This document shows, in pieces, positions 35,984 to 47,295 of a stretch of 64,000 nt of DNA. The stretch covers positions 1-64,000 of the forward strand of contig CBFFRP010000123.1 of NCBI GenBank assembly GCA_965644295.1. The letters run 5' to 3'. A program made the translations under genes and the position numbers. The stretch comes from Paraphysomonas bandaiensis (taxonomy: Eukaryota; Chrysophyceae). How positions within the stretch are numbered: position 1 is the first letter of the stretch; every line of letters starts with the position of its first letter. The notes beneath the pieces were generated by a model. The model searched no databases. It saw only the letters and a program-made list of their open reading frames with translations, and was not told where the DNA came from.

Positions 35984-38900
35984 TTAACCTCTTCGGGGTC
36001 GCTTCTTCTGCTGCTCCTCAACTCTGGTTGACACACTTCTCTTAACCCCGGTAATAGTTTTCTCATGACGACTGAAAAGTTTCGTTGACAATGCCTTCGT
36101 GAAAATATCAGCCGCCATATCATCCGTCGACACATGAATCAACTTTGCCGTAGGAAATTTTCCATTTACATGCTCTCTCACCCAGTGATACTTGATGTCT
36201 ATATGCTTCGACCTCTTATGATACACAGGATTCTCGGAGAGATCTTTCGCACTCTTGCTATCCATAAAGAATGGAGTCGGCTTCGCAACTAAGAGCCCGA
36301 GCTCCTTGAACACCCCCCGAAGCCACACCAGTTCTTGCATAGCCGCATACTCCGCCATATATTCAGATTCCATGCTCGAAGTTGCAACTGTGGTCTGTAG
36401 TTTAGACTGCCAGGCCAATGCGCCTGCACATAAGAACACAATGTATCCTGTTGTCGATCGCCGAGTCAGTCTATCACCAGCCCAATCTGAATCACTGAAC
36501 ACATGTAAGTCGAACTCACTCCCACTGAATCTGATGCCCTCATCAATTGTTCCACGCAAATATTTCAATAAGTGAATCGCCAGTTTGCACGATGCATATG
36601 TCGGACAACTACTAAATCGAGACAATAACCCCACTGCATAAGCCAGATCAGGTCTAGTATGCATTGCTAGATACAACACTGCTCCAATAATTTGCCGATA
36701 CGGAAATGAGTCAACCCACTGCTTCTGCTCCTCCGTAAGTTCACGTTCCTCTGCCAACAGATCCTGAACATTAGTAGGTAGTGGGGCCTCCTTATTCTTA
36801 CTACTCTTTCCCATAACTGAGCTGAATTTCTTGATAATATTCTTAGCATACTCAGATTGATCTAACATATACCAATTTTCTCCTCTGGTTATCCTGATGT
36901 TCAGAAATCGCTTACACACTCCCAGATCATGCATCTCGAATGTTTCACAGAACCTACGCTTTACGCTTTCCAAGTAAGTCAGATCAGCGGATGCAATTAT
37001 GATATCATCAACATATATCAATAATAAATGCAGTTTTCCGTTACTCCATCGCATATACAAACACGTATCCAAAATACACGGAGTAAAATGCAATGATTTA
37101 ATAAACTTGTCAATATGTTTATTCCACTGTCGCGGTGAAGATCGCAGTCCATACAATGCCTTGATTAGTTGAAAACACCATCCAGCTAGTAATTCCTCAT
37201 CTGGTGGAGGTGCCATATACACGTCATCCTCCAGATCTGCATAGCAAAATGCGGATGATACATCTAATTGATGCACATGCATCTGTAACATAAACGCAAT
37301 CGCTAACACTAGTCTAATGGTTATACCCTTAACCACTGGAGCGAAAGTGGACGGCTCCTCCTCCTTCTTCTCTTGGAGATTTCCTAATGCCACTAGCCGA
37401 GCCTTGTACTTTACTATATTCCCTAGTATGTCTCGCTTCACCGTATGCACATATTTCGCTCTAACTAATTTCACTCCGCTTGGAATTTTCACGATCTTCA
37501 AGACACGTCTTTTCAGCAATGATGTCTTCTCCACCATTCGAGCTTTTCTCCATTGTTGATACTGTGGAGATCTCTCTGCCTCGGCATATGAATTTGGTAT
37601 CTTGATATCTTCTGTCTCTGCATGGTTAAGATCAATATTATGCGCATCCGGTACTTCAACCATATTAATCTCTCCTAAAACTGACGCGTTTGCCAGTCTC
37701 CGCTGCAGCCGTTTGCGTCGGACCCGACCATCACCATCTAGTTCAATCGGTCGACGAGGTATATAAGAACCCATACCTTGCTCATCCTGAGCACGCACAT
37801 CGTGCGTTGTGGGAGGAGCCCCGCTCACAACCCCAGACTCATAGTCTTCAGAGGTCTGCAACCTCACAGCTGTCTCCTGACAGGTTGGGTCAGGACTCTC
37901 CTGTAACCCTCCAGGTCTTCCCTGGTCCAGCACCCTGGCTGGCATAGTACTCAGGGCGTCCCCCTTTCCTATATATCCGGTATTCCCGGGAGTTTCTGCA
38001 GTCATTCGCACTACGTCCTCGACGTGAATCGGCACCCGGTGCTCGATATGCTTCCGACCTGCAGTTACCAGAGATCGATAGGCTACTATTACCCCCTTTC
38101 GTTCTACTACTCTCGTGGTCTTGTAGAGAAGACCATCCTCATCATCAATATGATATGTACCTTCTAAGCCCGCATAGTCAGACACAATTTTCGGTCTCTC
38201 GGCCTCCTTCACTCGAAGAGCATCTATCTCAGCGAAATAGCTCTCCGAGCGTGACGGTATGGACTCATCAGTTAATACATGTACCGACGTGACGACCCTA
38301 TCAGTCGCAGGTAGATATACATCATATCCTACCTTTTCATCTGAATATCCTATCAGATATCCGATAAGGGCCTTGTCGTCCCAGTCTTTCCGTCGATCCG
38401 CCTTTGTAGTGAGGACATACGCACGACACCCCCATACTCTGAGATATTTCAGGTTGGGAGCCTCACCAGTCAAAAATTCAAGAGGGGACATATACCCCTT
38501 CGCTGTCTTTGTAGGCAATCGAATTAATATGTACCTGGCTGCCATGTAGGCATCTAGCCAAAACTGTGAAGGCAATCCTGACTGAATCAGCATCGCTAAT
38601 GTCATCTCACCACAGGTCCTGAATTTCCGCTCCTCAATCGCGTTCATCTCAGGAGAGTCCGTAGAGCTCCACGTATGTTGATAGCAACCCTGTGACCTAA
38701 GATATTGTCGCAGCTCATCACATATTAGCTCCCCTGCTCCATCTGCATGGTAATGATGCATTTCTAATTTGTACCTTTTCACATCTCCTTCAAAAATCTT
38801 CTTGAAAACCTGCAGTACCGATGACCCAGTCCTATGAACAAGCCCTTCCGACCAGAACATCCGACTGGCATGGTGTGTTAGTTTGAGCACATATATTTCC

Positions 38901-40696
38901 CCTCCTCGAGCTGGACAATTTAAGTATACTGCTATATCGGCCGAGAAATTTGGACGAACGGAGTCCTCATCCTTTGTCCGAAAACTTACTCTGGTGATCT
39001 TCGCCCTGGCGCATACATCACATAGACACTGTTCTTTGGAAACACGTTTCGAGAGATGTTTTCGTTTCAGTCCAGTCCCAATAATTAGCATTCTTTTGTG
39101 GGCTTCTACCAACGCATGCTTGTTAAAATGACCCGCTCTCCTATGTAACAGCTCCAGTTCATCCTCACCCGTACGGTCACTGAGATTTACTTCTGAATCA
39201 CTGGATGTCGATACGTCTGGAAGCTCCAATAACTGCTGTGTTGGCACAGCAGTCATTCCATTCTTCATAGGTCCCTCCAACACCAGCTCATCCGTATTTC
39301 TGTCATATATCTGTATACCATACCATACAGTAAATCGATATCCCATATCGTTCAACTTCCGTCCAGAACAAAGACACCGATTTATCTGACTTGATACCTC
39401 AATGTTCTTCCATGCTCCACGGGAACCTACACTCGTGACGCATATCTCTGACCCTTTTTTCGAACCATTAATAACCTTTGATGTGTGCATATGACTATCA
39501 AGTATATTCACATCATTTATCAAAAACATTGATGACGAACAACAGGTATCAATGTATGTATAGTGAATATCCTCATGCACACTACTGCATATATTCGTCT
39601 CATACACATTACATGACAAGTGATACTCTTCCTGTTGCTCGATCATATTTGCTTCGTCTTCGTCAGACAAATCCGCTGGCTCTCCACGCCTGATGTTTTC
39701 AACTGTAAGTAGTCTTTTGTCTGGTTTCCTTCCATCTTGAAACCTCACAGCCTTGCTCTTGCTTTGCGAGTACTTCTTTTTCGATGCTGGACAATCGATG
39801 GCAAGATGTTCCTTTGACTTACAATTTCTGCACCCAGTATATTCGGCACTTCCAGGTCGCTGCCCTGTAATCTCTGTATCCTTCTTCATCGGCTTCTTCT
39901 TACCGTTGTTCTTCTTACGATGATCCCTCTCTCTGCGATATCGTTTCTTACTGTCTATCAGGTTCAGCTCCTCCACTCTTTTACGCTTCTTCTCCAACGC
40001 TTCCTTCCCAGCCATAGTATCATCATAGCCTTCTATCTTACGTGATACAGTTACATAATTAACATCATCATCCATCAAGTATAATCCAACTCTCAGTTGA
40101 GCATACTCTTCATTGAGCAAGCCTTCTCGTAGTCGACTTGTTTTTGATACCTCCGAGATATCCTGCTGCTGCTCCTGTAGTTCCTTCAGCAGTAGTTCGA
40201 ACCGTAGTACGTAGTCCTTCGCCGTCTCCTCCGGACGCATACGGAAAGAACCATATTGAGTTAAGAGGTCACTGATCCTATTTTGCTTCCCTCCAGCAAA
40301 ACACTTCTTCAACTCATCAATCATTACATGTGTTTTGAACCTGTTTACACCACTCCCTTCTGCCTTGAACGCTTTGTGGGTAAGATGGAATTTACGCAGC
40401 GCTTTCGGGGAATGCTGCACCGCATCCCTGCAGTAAGAATAAGCTATGGCGTTCGCCTTCCAATACCTCTTCACAGCCTGTCTGTACGCCTTCTCCTCCA
40501 TCAACGTAAGTGGCTGCTCCCCGAAGTCGCTCTCCTTAGGTGGCAGTTCCACCGCTACCTCGCTTTGTTCCTTCCTCATAAGGAATGTCTCGAAGTCCTC
40601 AATCCATTGTTCAACGTTAGTCTCGTTGAACTGAGGAACTACTCCTCTATCCTCCTTCTCTCCTCCTCGCTCGCTACCATGTTGGGAAATGCTCAT
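35984..40696 (-). CDS. copia Gag-Pol polyprotein, intact, 1570 aa
   Basis: One uninterrupted frame. Gag region with a retroviral-type zinc knuckle CRNCKSKEHLAIDC near residue 285; protease region with YIDTCCSSSMF, where the usual Asp-Thr/Ser-Gly is Asp-Thr-Cys; integrase with HRRAGHFNKH...CLCDVC zinc-binding residues and a DDE core (FSADIAVY, YHADGAGEL, MNAIEERKF); reverse transcriptase with LIKALYGLRSSPRQW and YVDDIIIAS; RNase H with SDSDWAGD and SSMESEYMAEYA. Protease-integrase-RT-RNase H is the copia order. Gag and Pol share one frame with no frameshift. The ATG lies inside the 5' LTR, so the primer-binding site is translated, as in yeast Ty1. The product would assemble particles in the cytoplasm and copy the element. 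Confidence 0.97.
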   Translation of the reverse strand: MSISQHGSERGGEKEDRGVVPQFNETNVEQWIEDFETFLMRKEQSEVAVELPPKESDFGEQPLTLMEEKAYRQAVKRYWKANAIAYSYCRDAVQHSPKALRKFHLTHKAFKAEGSGVNRFKTHVMIDELKKCFAGGKQNRISDLLTQYGSFRMRPEETAKDYVLRFELLLKELQEQQQDISEVSKTSRLREGLLNEEYAQLRVGLYLMDDDVNYVTVSRKIEGYDDTMAGKEALEKKRKRVEELNLIDSKKRYRRERDHRKKNNGKKKPMKKDTEITGQRPGSAEYTGCRNCKSKEHLAIDCPASKKKYSQSKSKAVRFQDGRKPDKRLLTVENIRRGEPADLSDEDEANMIEQQEEYHLSCNVYETNICSSVHEDIHYTYIDTCCSSSMFLINDVNILDSHMHTSKVINGSKKGSEICVTSVGSRGAWKNIEVSSQINRCLCSGRKLNDMGYRFTVWYGIQIYDRNTDELVLEGPMKNGMTAVPTQQLLELPDVSTSSDSEVNLSDRTGEDELELLHRRAGHFNKHALVEAHKRMLIIGTGLKRKHLSKRVSKEQCLCDVCARAKITRVSFRTKDEDSVRPNFSADIAVYLNCPARGGEIYVLKLTHHASRMFWSEGLVHRTGSSVLQVFKKIFEGDVKRYKLEMHHYHADGAGELICDELRQYLRSQGCYQHTWSSTDSPEMNAIEERKFRTCGEMTLAMLIQSGLPSQFWLDAYMAARYILIRLPTKTAKGYMSPLEFLTGEAPNLKYLRVWGCRAYVLTTKADRRKDWDDKALIGYLIGYSDEKVGYDVYLPATDRVVTSVHVLTDESIPSRSESYFAEIDALRVKEAERPKIVSDYAGLEGTYHIDDEDGLLYKTTRVVERKGVIVAYRSLVTAGRKHIEHRVPIHVEDVVRMTAETPGNTGYIGKGDALSTMPARVLDQGRPGGLQESPDPTCQETAVRLQTSEDYESGVVSGAPPTTHDVRAQDEQGMGSYIPRRPIELDGDGRVRRKRLQRRLANASVLGEINMVEVPDAHNIDLNHAETEDIKIPNSYAEAERSPQYQQWRKARMVEKTSLLKRRVLKIVKIPSGVKLVRAKYVHTVKRDILGNIVKYKARLVALGNLQEKKEEEPSTFAPVVKGITIRLVLAIAFMLQMHVHQLDVSSAFCYADLEDDVYMAPPPDEELLAGWCFQLIKALYGLRSSPRQWNKHIDKFIKSLHFTPCILDTCLYMRWSNGKLHLLLIYVDDIIIASADLTYLESVKRRFCETFEMHDLGVCKRFLNIRITRGENWYMLDQSEYAKNIIKKFSSVMGKSSKNKEAPLPTNVQDLLAEERELTEEQKQWVDSFPYRQIIGAVLYLAMHTRPDLAYAVGLLSRFSSCPTYASCKLAIHLLKYLRGTIDEGIRFSGSEFDLHVFSDSDWAGDRLTRRSTTGYIVFLCAGALAWQSKLQTTVATSSMESEYMAEYAAMQELVWLRGVFKELGLLVAKPTPFFMDSKSAKDLSENPVYHKRSKHIDIKYHWVREHVNGKFPTAKLIHVSTDDMAADIFTKALSTKLFSRHEKTITGVKRSVSTRVEEQQKKRPRRG
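40670..40679 (-). other. Primer-binding site, initiator-Met tRNA type
   Basis: Immediately inside the 5' LTR the minus strand reads TGGTAGCGAG. TGGTAGCG is the complement of the 3' end of eukaryotic initiator methionine tRNA and the same primer site as in Ty1/copia elements. Confidence 0.85.
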
Positions 40697-40972
40697 TTTA
40701 CTTAGATCAAAGAGAGATTAAGTTGTTAGACTAGATAGATTTATTAATATCGTTTACACGAATTGTGTTAAACAACACAAGCTCGTTTTGTGCCATGCAT
40801 AAATCACTACTTCTGTAGACCTTTCGCTACTAAACATATCTTGAAAGAGCAAACTATTTCAGTTTTCTCAATATCATAACAGCATCTACACATCACCATA
40901 CTTCACTGTATTCTCGTACATTGTCTTCAAGTACCACATTGAATATACTAGGATACAGTCCATATTCTAATA
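40680..40972 (-). repeat. 5' LTR of the complete copia element
   Basis: 293 bp, identical by eye to the LTR at 35518-35810. The last 17 nt encode the first residues of Gag (M-S-I-S-Q), so promoter, RNA start and translation start are all within this LTR. Confidence 0.95.
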
Positions 40973-40977
40973 GAGAG

Positions 40978-41388
40978 AGAGGACGATTAATTAAATTGTT
41001 GGATAGCATGATACACGATTGCATTCCATTTTAAGTGGCCGCATATAAGTGTAGGAAAGGTTGTCAATTGTCAAGGCAGTCCAGTCGATGTCAGACCTCA
41101 TAGGACCAAAGGTAAAATATATTAATTTTGGTTTGCATCAGTTCCAGTTACGGGTAGTTTACGGTTTTAGATTTTAAAATTTATAAGTACGAAGATTTTT
41201 AATTTTCCATAACTGCTTGCATGCTAACAGTATAATATATCAAGCTTAAGCTCAGTAGGCATATATTAATTACGAACACGCTATATGTAGCACACAAAAC
41301 ACAAATAATTACGAACACAAGCGGCACAGACGGCACAACAAGTCATTGATACGTCAGATGTGCACAAGACAACACAACAGTTTCCCAA
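40978..41388. other. Intergenic, no gene seen
   Basis: About 0.4 kb of AT-rich DNA between the copia element and the 3' end of the next minus-strand gene. Confidence 0.5.
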
Positions 41389-42608
41389 CTACCTACGACT
41401 CAGCAACAACTTTTGTTCAAGAGTTTTGGCTAACAATCGCTGCTTAACTGGAGAAGAAGTGAGCTCTGTCTGTTCAATTCCTACGGACAAAAGAGTGCTC
41501 TGGTGAGCAGGCCGCGAGGGCGGTGGTTGTGGGCAAGAGACATTTCTGGCTGCCCACATCTCTGATGTCGAGTGCTGTATTTCTATCTTTGGCGTGCTTA
41601 CACCCGATTCCGTTGTAGTTTCCACGAAAGGTGCTTCTTCATTTATACGTTTGCAGTCATTGTGCATAAGTTTCATTGGTTCCTCACAGCTTGAAGCGAG
41701 AAGCTTAATCCGCTCCCAGTCAACACTATGCCTGATATGCGACCACCGTTGGATAGAGTCGTCGTAAAACCAGATCTTTAAGAGTTTAACCGCACGTAAA
41801 TACTCAACACGGTTAAGCTTAGCAGGACCATATATATGACTTAAGATAGTATTTTGGAGGTCGGTGAACACGCAGTCCTTGAATACCGTCATATTGATGG
41901 CATCCCCTCCCTTGTCTCTCTCTTGTAAGATATCTGATTTCGACGACATCATCAGCGACTGGTAGCGATATAGAAGCATTCTCATAACAGGAGGCGCAAT
42001 TCCATCAGCAAATGGCGACTCCTGACTTTGATTCATGAGCTCTTTTCCAGCTGTCCTCGCAATAGGCTTTGATCGCAGAGGAGACACAGGTCGACCAGAT
42101 TTGTCTAGTGGGCGCTGCTGAAATTTCGCCCATGCAGGCTTGGTCGTTTTTAAAACTGGAAGACAGGCAACTTGTTGAAAAATTTGTGGTCTGGACTCAT
42201 ACTATACCACAACTACATAAGAAAGTGAATTTTATCGAGTCACATAAGTACCTTTCTTCGGGGTCCCTCTCTCTTTCCACGCGACCTTCGGGATGGAACA
42301 CGAGGAATCATTATATCTCTAAAATATTGTCCCGCAACATCGCCATACTCATCCATACGGTCTAATGGGCTACCAGGAGATGTACCCCTAGAGGTCATAG
42401 CCAATTCTGTTGAGCTATGAAAGGGGTCGATATAATCCCTCTCTTCAGTCTTATTCTTTTGTGACTTATTACATGTCCGAATAAGACTCACTCGAAATTT
42501 TGATGTATCAAATCCAGATGGATAATTATGATATTCAGAATTGGTTATATGGGATGGAAAGGAGTTGTAGTGTGAATGATCTCTGTTAGTATTCAGAGAT
42601 AGAGACAT
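41389..42608 (-). CDS. Orphan protein, 389 aa, unknown function
   Basis: Two exons (42608-42252 and 42201-41389) join in frame to 389 aa; the 50-nt intron has GT...AG ends. I do not recognise the family. The N-terminus is Ser/Asn-rich, followed by a basic motif RVPSRRSRGKREGPRRK at the exon end. The central part looks folded and helical (PPVMRMLLYRYQSLMMSSKS, NTILSHIYGPAKLNRVEYLR, AVKLLKIWFYDDSIQRWSHI). The C-terminus is Ser/Pro-rich with a final basic-leucine helix (KQRLLAKTLEQKLLLSRR). No signal peptide or membrane segment. It is head to head with the BAT2-like gene across a long microsatellite. Confidence 0.7.
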
Positions 42609-42790
42609 TTGATTATAATATGATCTTATTTACCCACACAGGTAATACTAGAATATCATATCCTGCTCTACACTTGGATGCATGTTATTATATATAGAAT
42701 GATAATGATGTGTTAGTGTGGTCATGGAATAGTGTATGTATACGCCATAGTATGGTACACGTACATCCCACCTGTAACGTTTAACATGCG

Positions 42791-43150
42791 TATGTATGTA
42801 TGTATGTATGTATGTATGTATGTATGTATGTATGTATGTATGTATGTATGTATGTATGTATGTAGGTAGGTAGGTAGGTAGGTAGGTAGGTATGTATGTA
42901 TGTATGTATGTATGTATGTATGTATGTATGTATGTATGTATGTATGTATGTATGTATGTATGTATGTATGTATGTATGTATGTATGTATGTATGTATGTA
43001 TGTATGTATGTATGTATGTATGTATGTATGTATGTATGTATGTATGTATGTATGTATGTATGTATGTATGTATGTATGTATGTATGTATGTATGTATGTA
43101 TGTATGTATGTATGTATGTATGTATGTATGTATGTATGTATGTATGTATA
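42791..43150. repeat. Tetranucleotide microsatellite (TATG)n, about 360 bp
   Basis: About 90 units of TATG/ATGT. A block of TAGG variants at about 42863-42890 interrupts an otherwise uniform array. Three plus-strand frames of endless Met-Tyr-Val-Cys are a by-product of the repeat and not genes. It fills about half of the region between two diverging genes. Confidence 0.99.
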
Positions 43151-43360
43151 CCGGTATACGATTTATGTATTTGTCGTATTTTGTTCCATTTCTTCTTTAT
43201 TTGTTTTATGGGTTGTGTGTGAGTGTGTGTTTTTACTGGTAGCTACTGGTACGGTACACACATATTGACTTATTATTAATGTCGTGTGGTCTCTGCTACC
43301 CTCACGTATATATATCACCAACATATCTCATCAAACTTACCGCGAGAGTGGATTATTGTA

Positions 43361-46300
43361 ATGTCAAATCAACGTAAAGGCGTTACTTCAAGTAGTGTTC
43401 CTTCACAGAAGAGATATGTTGATCGTAATTTAAATAGCAGTCTAACTAAAGCTCCTACGAATTCTACTCATGGTAAAGAAATTGATTTTATATTATTCTT
43501 ATATTAGTTTTATTTTTTGCATCAGGTAATCAACAAGGGAAGTTGTTAGTTTTACAGAATAATGCAAAGTCTAGAGCTGTGAAATCTGCTGTGGGGGTAT
43601 CTGCTGCGCCAACTCCTGTTAATACATCCAGTCTTAAACGGGAGAATAAAGGAAAAGATACATCAGTTAATCTTGTTCCTGTTGGTACTACTGTATGGGG
43701 GCAATCTTCTGACGCGAAGCAGAATGATACGAGCCCGACTGCACCTGTTGAGGAAAAAAACGCAAGTCCAACTGCTGCCAAACCGGCACCTTGGGCAAGG
43801 CCTTCCCAACAGGAGTCGGCGGATACTACCAACACCCAAACCGCTTCTGCTGACACTAGTAGCACCCAGCGGGAAAGCAAAATGCGCAGCTGGACAGTAG
43901 ACTCTGATGATGAGGAAGAGGCATCGAAACCGGTGGCTGTTCCCACTTACGCTAACCCCGCGGCTGCTGCTGCCGCTACTTCCTCCCCAATGGTACCACA
44001 TCCTCAAGCACGAGCAGATGACTCTTACCGCACTCCTCACATGCCTCCACAGGATTTTCGTGACCGTCATGTAGGGCCGGGGCAGGGTGGCCGACAACAC
44101 TGGCAGCATCATGGGCCAGGACCCTATGACGGAGACAGGGGGCACTCCCACACTGGTGACTACTATAACAAGGGAGCGCGGTACGGACACCACGGAGGAC
44201 CAGAGGGTTCGCACTATCGTGGTGATTCTCGACATGGTCCCCAAGATGGTCGATATGGGCGTGGCTATGGACACTCGCACCATCAGGAAGGCTATGGCCA
44301 GTACGGGCATCGTGGAAGATCTGACCACTACTCCAGAAGTGGTGGTGGAGCATTTTCGGAACCATCTGAGTGGTCTGCAGGGACTCACCATTCAAGGGGC
44401 CTACCACCGAATATGTCAGGCAGTATGGGTGTAGCCCCGTCTAACATTGCCCCTGTACTTGATAGTAGCAATACCGAGAGTATGACAGAGGAGCAACGTG
44501 CCCTCGAAAATGCACGGCTAGAGCGTGAGCAGTTGGAGCGTCGTAAGCGGGAAGAGAAAGCCAAACGCGAAGCCGAAGAGCGGGAGAAACAGCGACTGGA
44601 ACAGGAACGTTTGGAGAAAGAGAAACAAGCAGCTGCTGCAGAGGCTGCGAGACGGCAAAAAGAAGAGGATGAGAGGTGGACCCGCAAGAAGCTCCCATCA
44701 CCCCCTCGTGCCACACCTCAGCAGCAAGTTCCCCCTCAGAGGTATGTGTTCCTTAAATGCTTTATATAAATGAGATGTGCTAATTCAGCATCAGGGGAAA
44801 CTTTGGTAACATCTCTCCTAGATTTTCTCAGCAGCGCCAACATCAAGCCCCCCATACAGGTGGCGCACCGTACGGTGCTCACCCACCTGCTCCACCGCAC
44901 CACCGATACGATGAGAGAGGTAGTGAGCGAGAAGGCGGACCTTACCACCATCATCAAGGAGGCCTCAGGGGACAGCAGCGCATGGGTCACTCTGGAGGAT
45001 TTCCTCCGAATCGCCAGGGTCCTGGTCACATCCAACCGCCGTCTGCAGGAGCAGCGCCCACCCATATTCACACAAGGGGTGCCCGTCATCAGCAAGAGGA
45101 ATACAGGGGACAGTCACAGTATGTAGAAAGTGGCAGAAGATCGAGGGGGGCATCAGAAGATGCTGGGATGGCGTCAGCGACAGTTAGTGGGGATGGAGGA
45201 GCTAATGAGAGCGCCAGGACTGCCGCAACGAATCCTACTCGAATCTTGCAGCATCCTCCGCGCATGTTGTTTGACCATAAATCAGGGGAGATGGTGGAGC
45301 AATCTGCAGTGTCGGGAAGTAATACTAACAAGCCACCTACTGTAGCAAGACGGGACCGGGGTATGTCTGAGAGCTCTACCTCCAGCGATAAACACAAAGG
45401 ACACAGTGAAGCCGCCTGGAGAAACGCACCGTCGAGTGTGAATGGCAAAGCTGGTGTTAAGGCTGCGGACGAGCATGTAACAGAAGAACAGCGTAGGCGA
45501 GAAAAGCGCGCTGCAGAAATTCGTGCAGCTGCATTGGAAGAACAGAGAGTAAAAGAAGAAAAGGCGAATGCTCTAAGGGAAGCTAGAGCAAAGGAAAGGG
45601 CTGAGCGTGCACCCCGCACACAAGGTGTTCTTTACCGCTACGCTGAAGACGGAACACTAGAGCGAGTTCTGACGGAAGCAGAAAAGCAGGAATACGCGGC
45701 TCGAGATGAGGCGAGACGAATGGAAAAGGAATATATAAGAGAGAAGCACGCTGAGAAGGAGAGAAAGAAGCTGGCAGCCAAGAAACAACGCAAGGAGAAG
45801 CTGACAGCCGCCGCTTTGGCTGAAGCAGAGAAAAATTCAGAGCAAGAGGTTGTAGAGGCATCGTCAAGAGAAATTACGATGGTCGAAATGCTAGAAAAGA
45901 TGGAAATCAGTAGTGACGACATCCTGCAGCAAACGGTTGAATTTGTCGAGGTGAAGAGCCGGCGCACTATATCCCAGGAGAAACGTGACAGCAAAGGCGG
46001 GCGTGGCTCAGAGAGTAGCACTAGTGGACCATCCCAGCAACGTGAAGGTAAAGGGGACAAAATTTCCTCTAGGAACAAAGCAAGGGGGGGTAAGGACTCA
46101 CAAGGAGCATCCCAAGGCGACTCCCCATCCAGCGATTCGCCTCCCACTGTGGCACCGGCACCATTACCGCTGCCTACTAAACCTGCATGGCAGGCACCTA
46201 AGTCGACTCTAGTGGACCTCGGAGTACTCCCTGCTGATACCAAGGTTGAAGATACAGCCCCTGCGGAAGACGTAAGGCCAGCCGAGGAGGGCGAAGTCAA

Positions 46301-47295
46301 GAGTGCTCTGCGAGGCAAGAATGATAAAAAGATGACTCGTGCTGAGAAGGCCAAAGAGAGGAGTGACCGCATTCAGATGCGCAGGGAAATTAAAGAAAAG
46401 AAGATAAAGGAAAAGGAAGAACAGAAAAAGCGCAAAGATGTCGCTGACGATACAACACGGCAGTCTAGGGGGGGAGCAGCTAAGTTTGACACTCGCGCCG
46501 CCAAGAATTACCTCCTTAGCGCCGCTATGTCTTCTGCGCCCCGCAAAAACGAAAGCGATACCTCCGAAAACGAACCGGCAACTCCCACTGAAGGAAATGT
46601 AGTAGAAAACGAAAGGTGAGTTGACATTCGCTGAATTGGGATTGGCGTGTTTTGATGTGTTTTGTAGCAGTACTGTGCCCCAAGACGAGGCCGACGTCAC
46701 AGTTGTAGACAGTAATAATAGTCCCGTTGACAATGAGGGAGATGGTGCAGAAGAAGGGGGCGCTTCTCGCGTGGTCAAAGGTGGCAAGGGAAGAAGTCGA
46801 GACGGCAGCCAAACATCGCGGTACGGTAGGCGTGGTGGTGGTTCAGGAACAGGGGGCGCTAAGCCCAGTCCACGTGGTCGCAAGCAGGACAGTGGGGAGG
46901 TGCCAACTGGAGAGAATGCAGTCAGTGGTAGCAGTGGGAAGGTGCCAAGTGGAGAGAGTGGAGTCAGCGGTAGTAGTGGAAAGGGATCGGGACGTGGTGG
47001 AGGAAAGGGTGGAAAGAAAAATGCACATGCAGTCGAAGGAAAACAGAGTGGAGGCCCGCCCCAGTCAACGAAAGCAGCAGATAGCAGCTCAGGAGGGCGA
47101 AGGGAAGGTACTAGCGGTGGTCGGGGTGGTAGTGGAAGGAAGTTTGGGGCAGGTGAGAGTTCGAGACCTGGTAGAGGAAGTGGTGCCTCTTCATCGAAAA
47201 GAGGCCCACCCGCTACCCCCAAAGGCCCCCCAGCGAGAGGCCCACCTAGCAAATCTCCAGCTCAAAACTCCTCAGCGCGGTCACAGAGCAACTAA
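43361..47295 (+). CDS. BAT2-N domain protein (PRRC2 / plant MOS1-like)
   Basis: Four exons (43361-43472, 43526-44741, 44789-46615, 46668-47295) join in frame to 1260 aa. The N-terminus matches the BAT2 N-terminal domain: GKLLVLQNNAK, then SLKRENKGKDTSVNLVP and TTVWGQ, as in animal PRRC2 proteins and plant MOS1. The rest is low complexity: a Gly/His/Tyr/Arg-rich part (about 180-300) that resembles RNA-binding disordered regions, a charged Glu/Arg/Lys helix (about 345-410, REQLERRKREEKAKREAEER), a second His/Pro-rich part, a second charged helix (about 580-690), a third Lys/Glu segment, and an RGG/SG-rich tail. PRRC2 proteins take part in translation and stress granules, MOS1 in gene expression control; the role here is inferred. 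It is GC-richer than its surroundings, which also creates long antisense frames. Confidence 0.88.

Larger units (their letters stand above)
35518..40972 (-). mobile_element. Complete Ty1/copia LTR retrotransposon
   Basis: A full-length element of 5455 bp on the minus strand: two LTRs of 293 bp that look identical base for base, a primer-binding site, one long open frame of 1570 codons, and a polypurine tract. It is flanked by a 5-bp target duplication, GAGAG at 35513-35517 and 40973-40977. Identical LTRs and an unbroken frame show a recent insertion that may still be active. It landed between the coiled-coil gene and an orphan gene and breaks neither. Confidence 0.97.

Noticed and set aside
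42112-42201. Longer (about 140 nt) intron ending at TTTCAG in the orphan gene
   Set aside because: A normal-sized intron ending at GTATAG (42202) leaves the intervening 90 nt open in the right frame, so the shorter intron is preferred.
42892-43268. Three long plus-strand frames of repeated Met-Tyr-Val-Cys
   Set aside because: They are the three translations of the TATG microsatellite, where no frame can contain a stop.
43663-47252. Many long frames antisense to or overlapping the BAT2-like gene
   Set aside because: The gene is GC-rich and of low complexity, which leaves the other frames open. The sense frame gives the BAT2-N match and clean splice joins.
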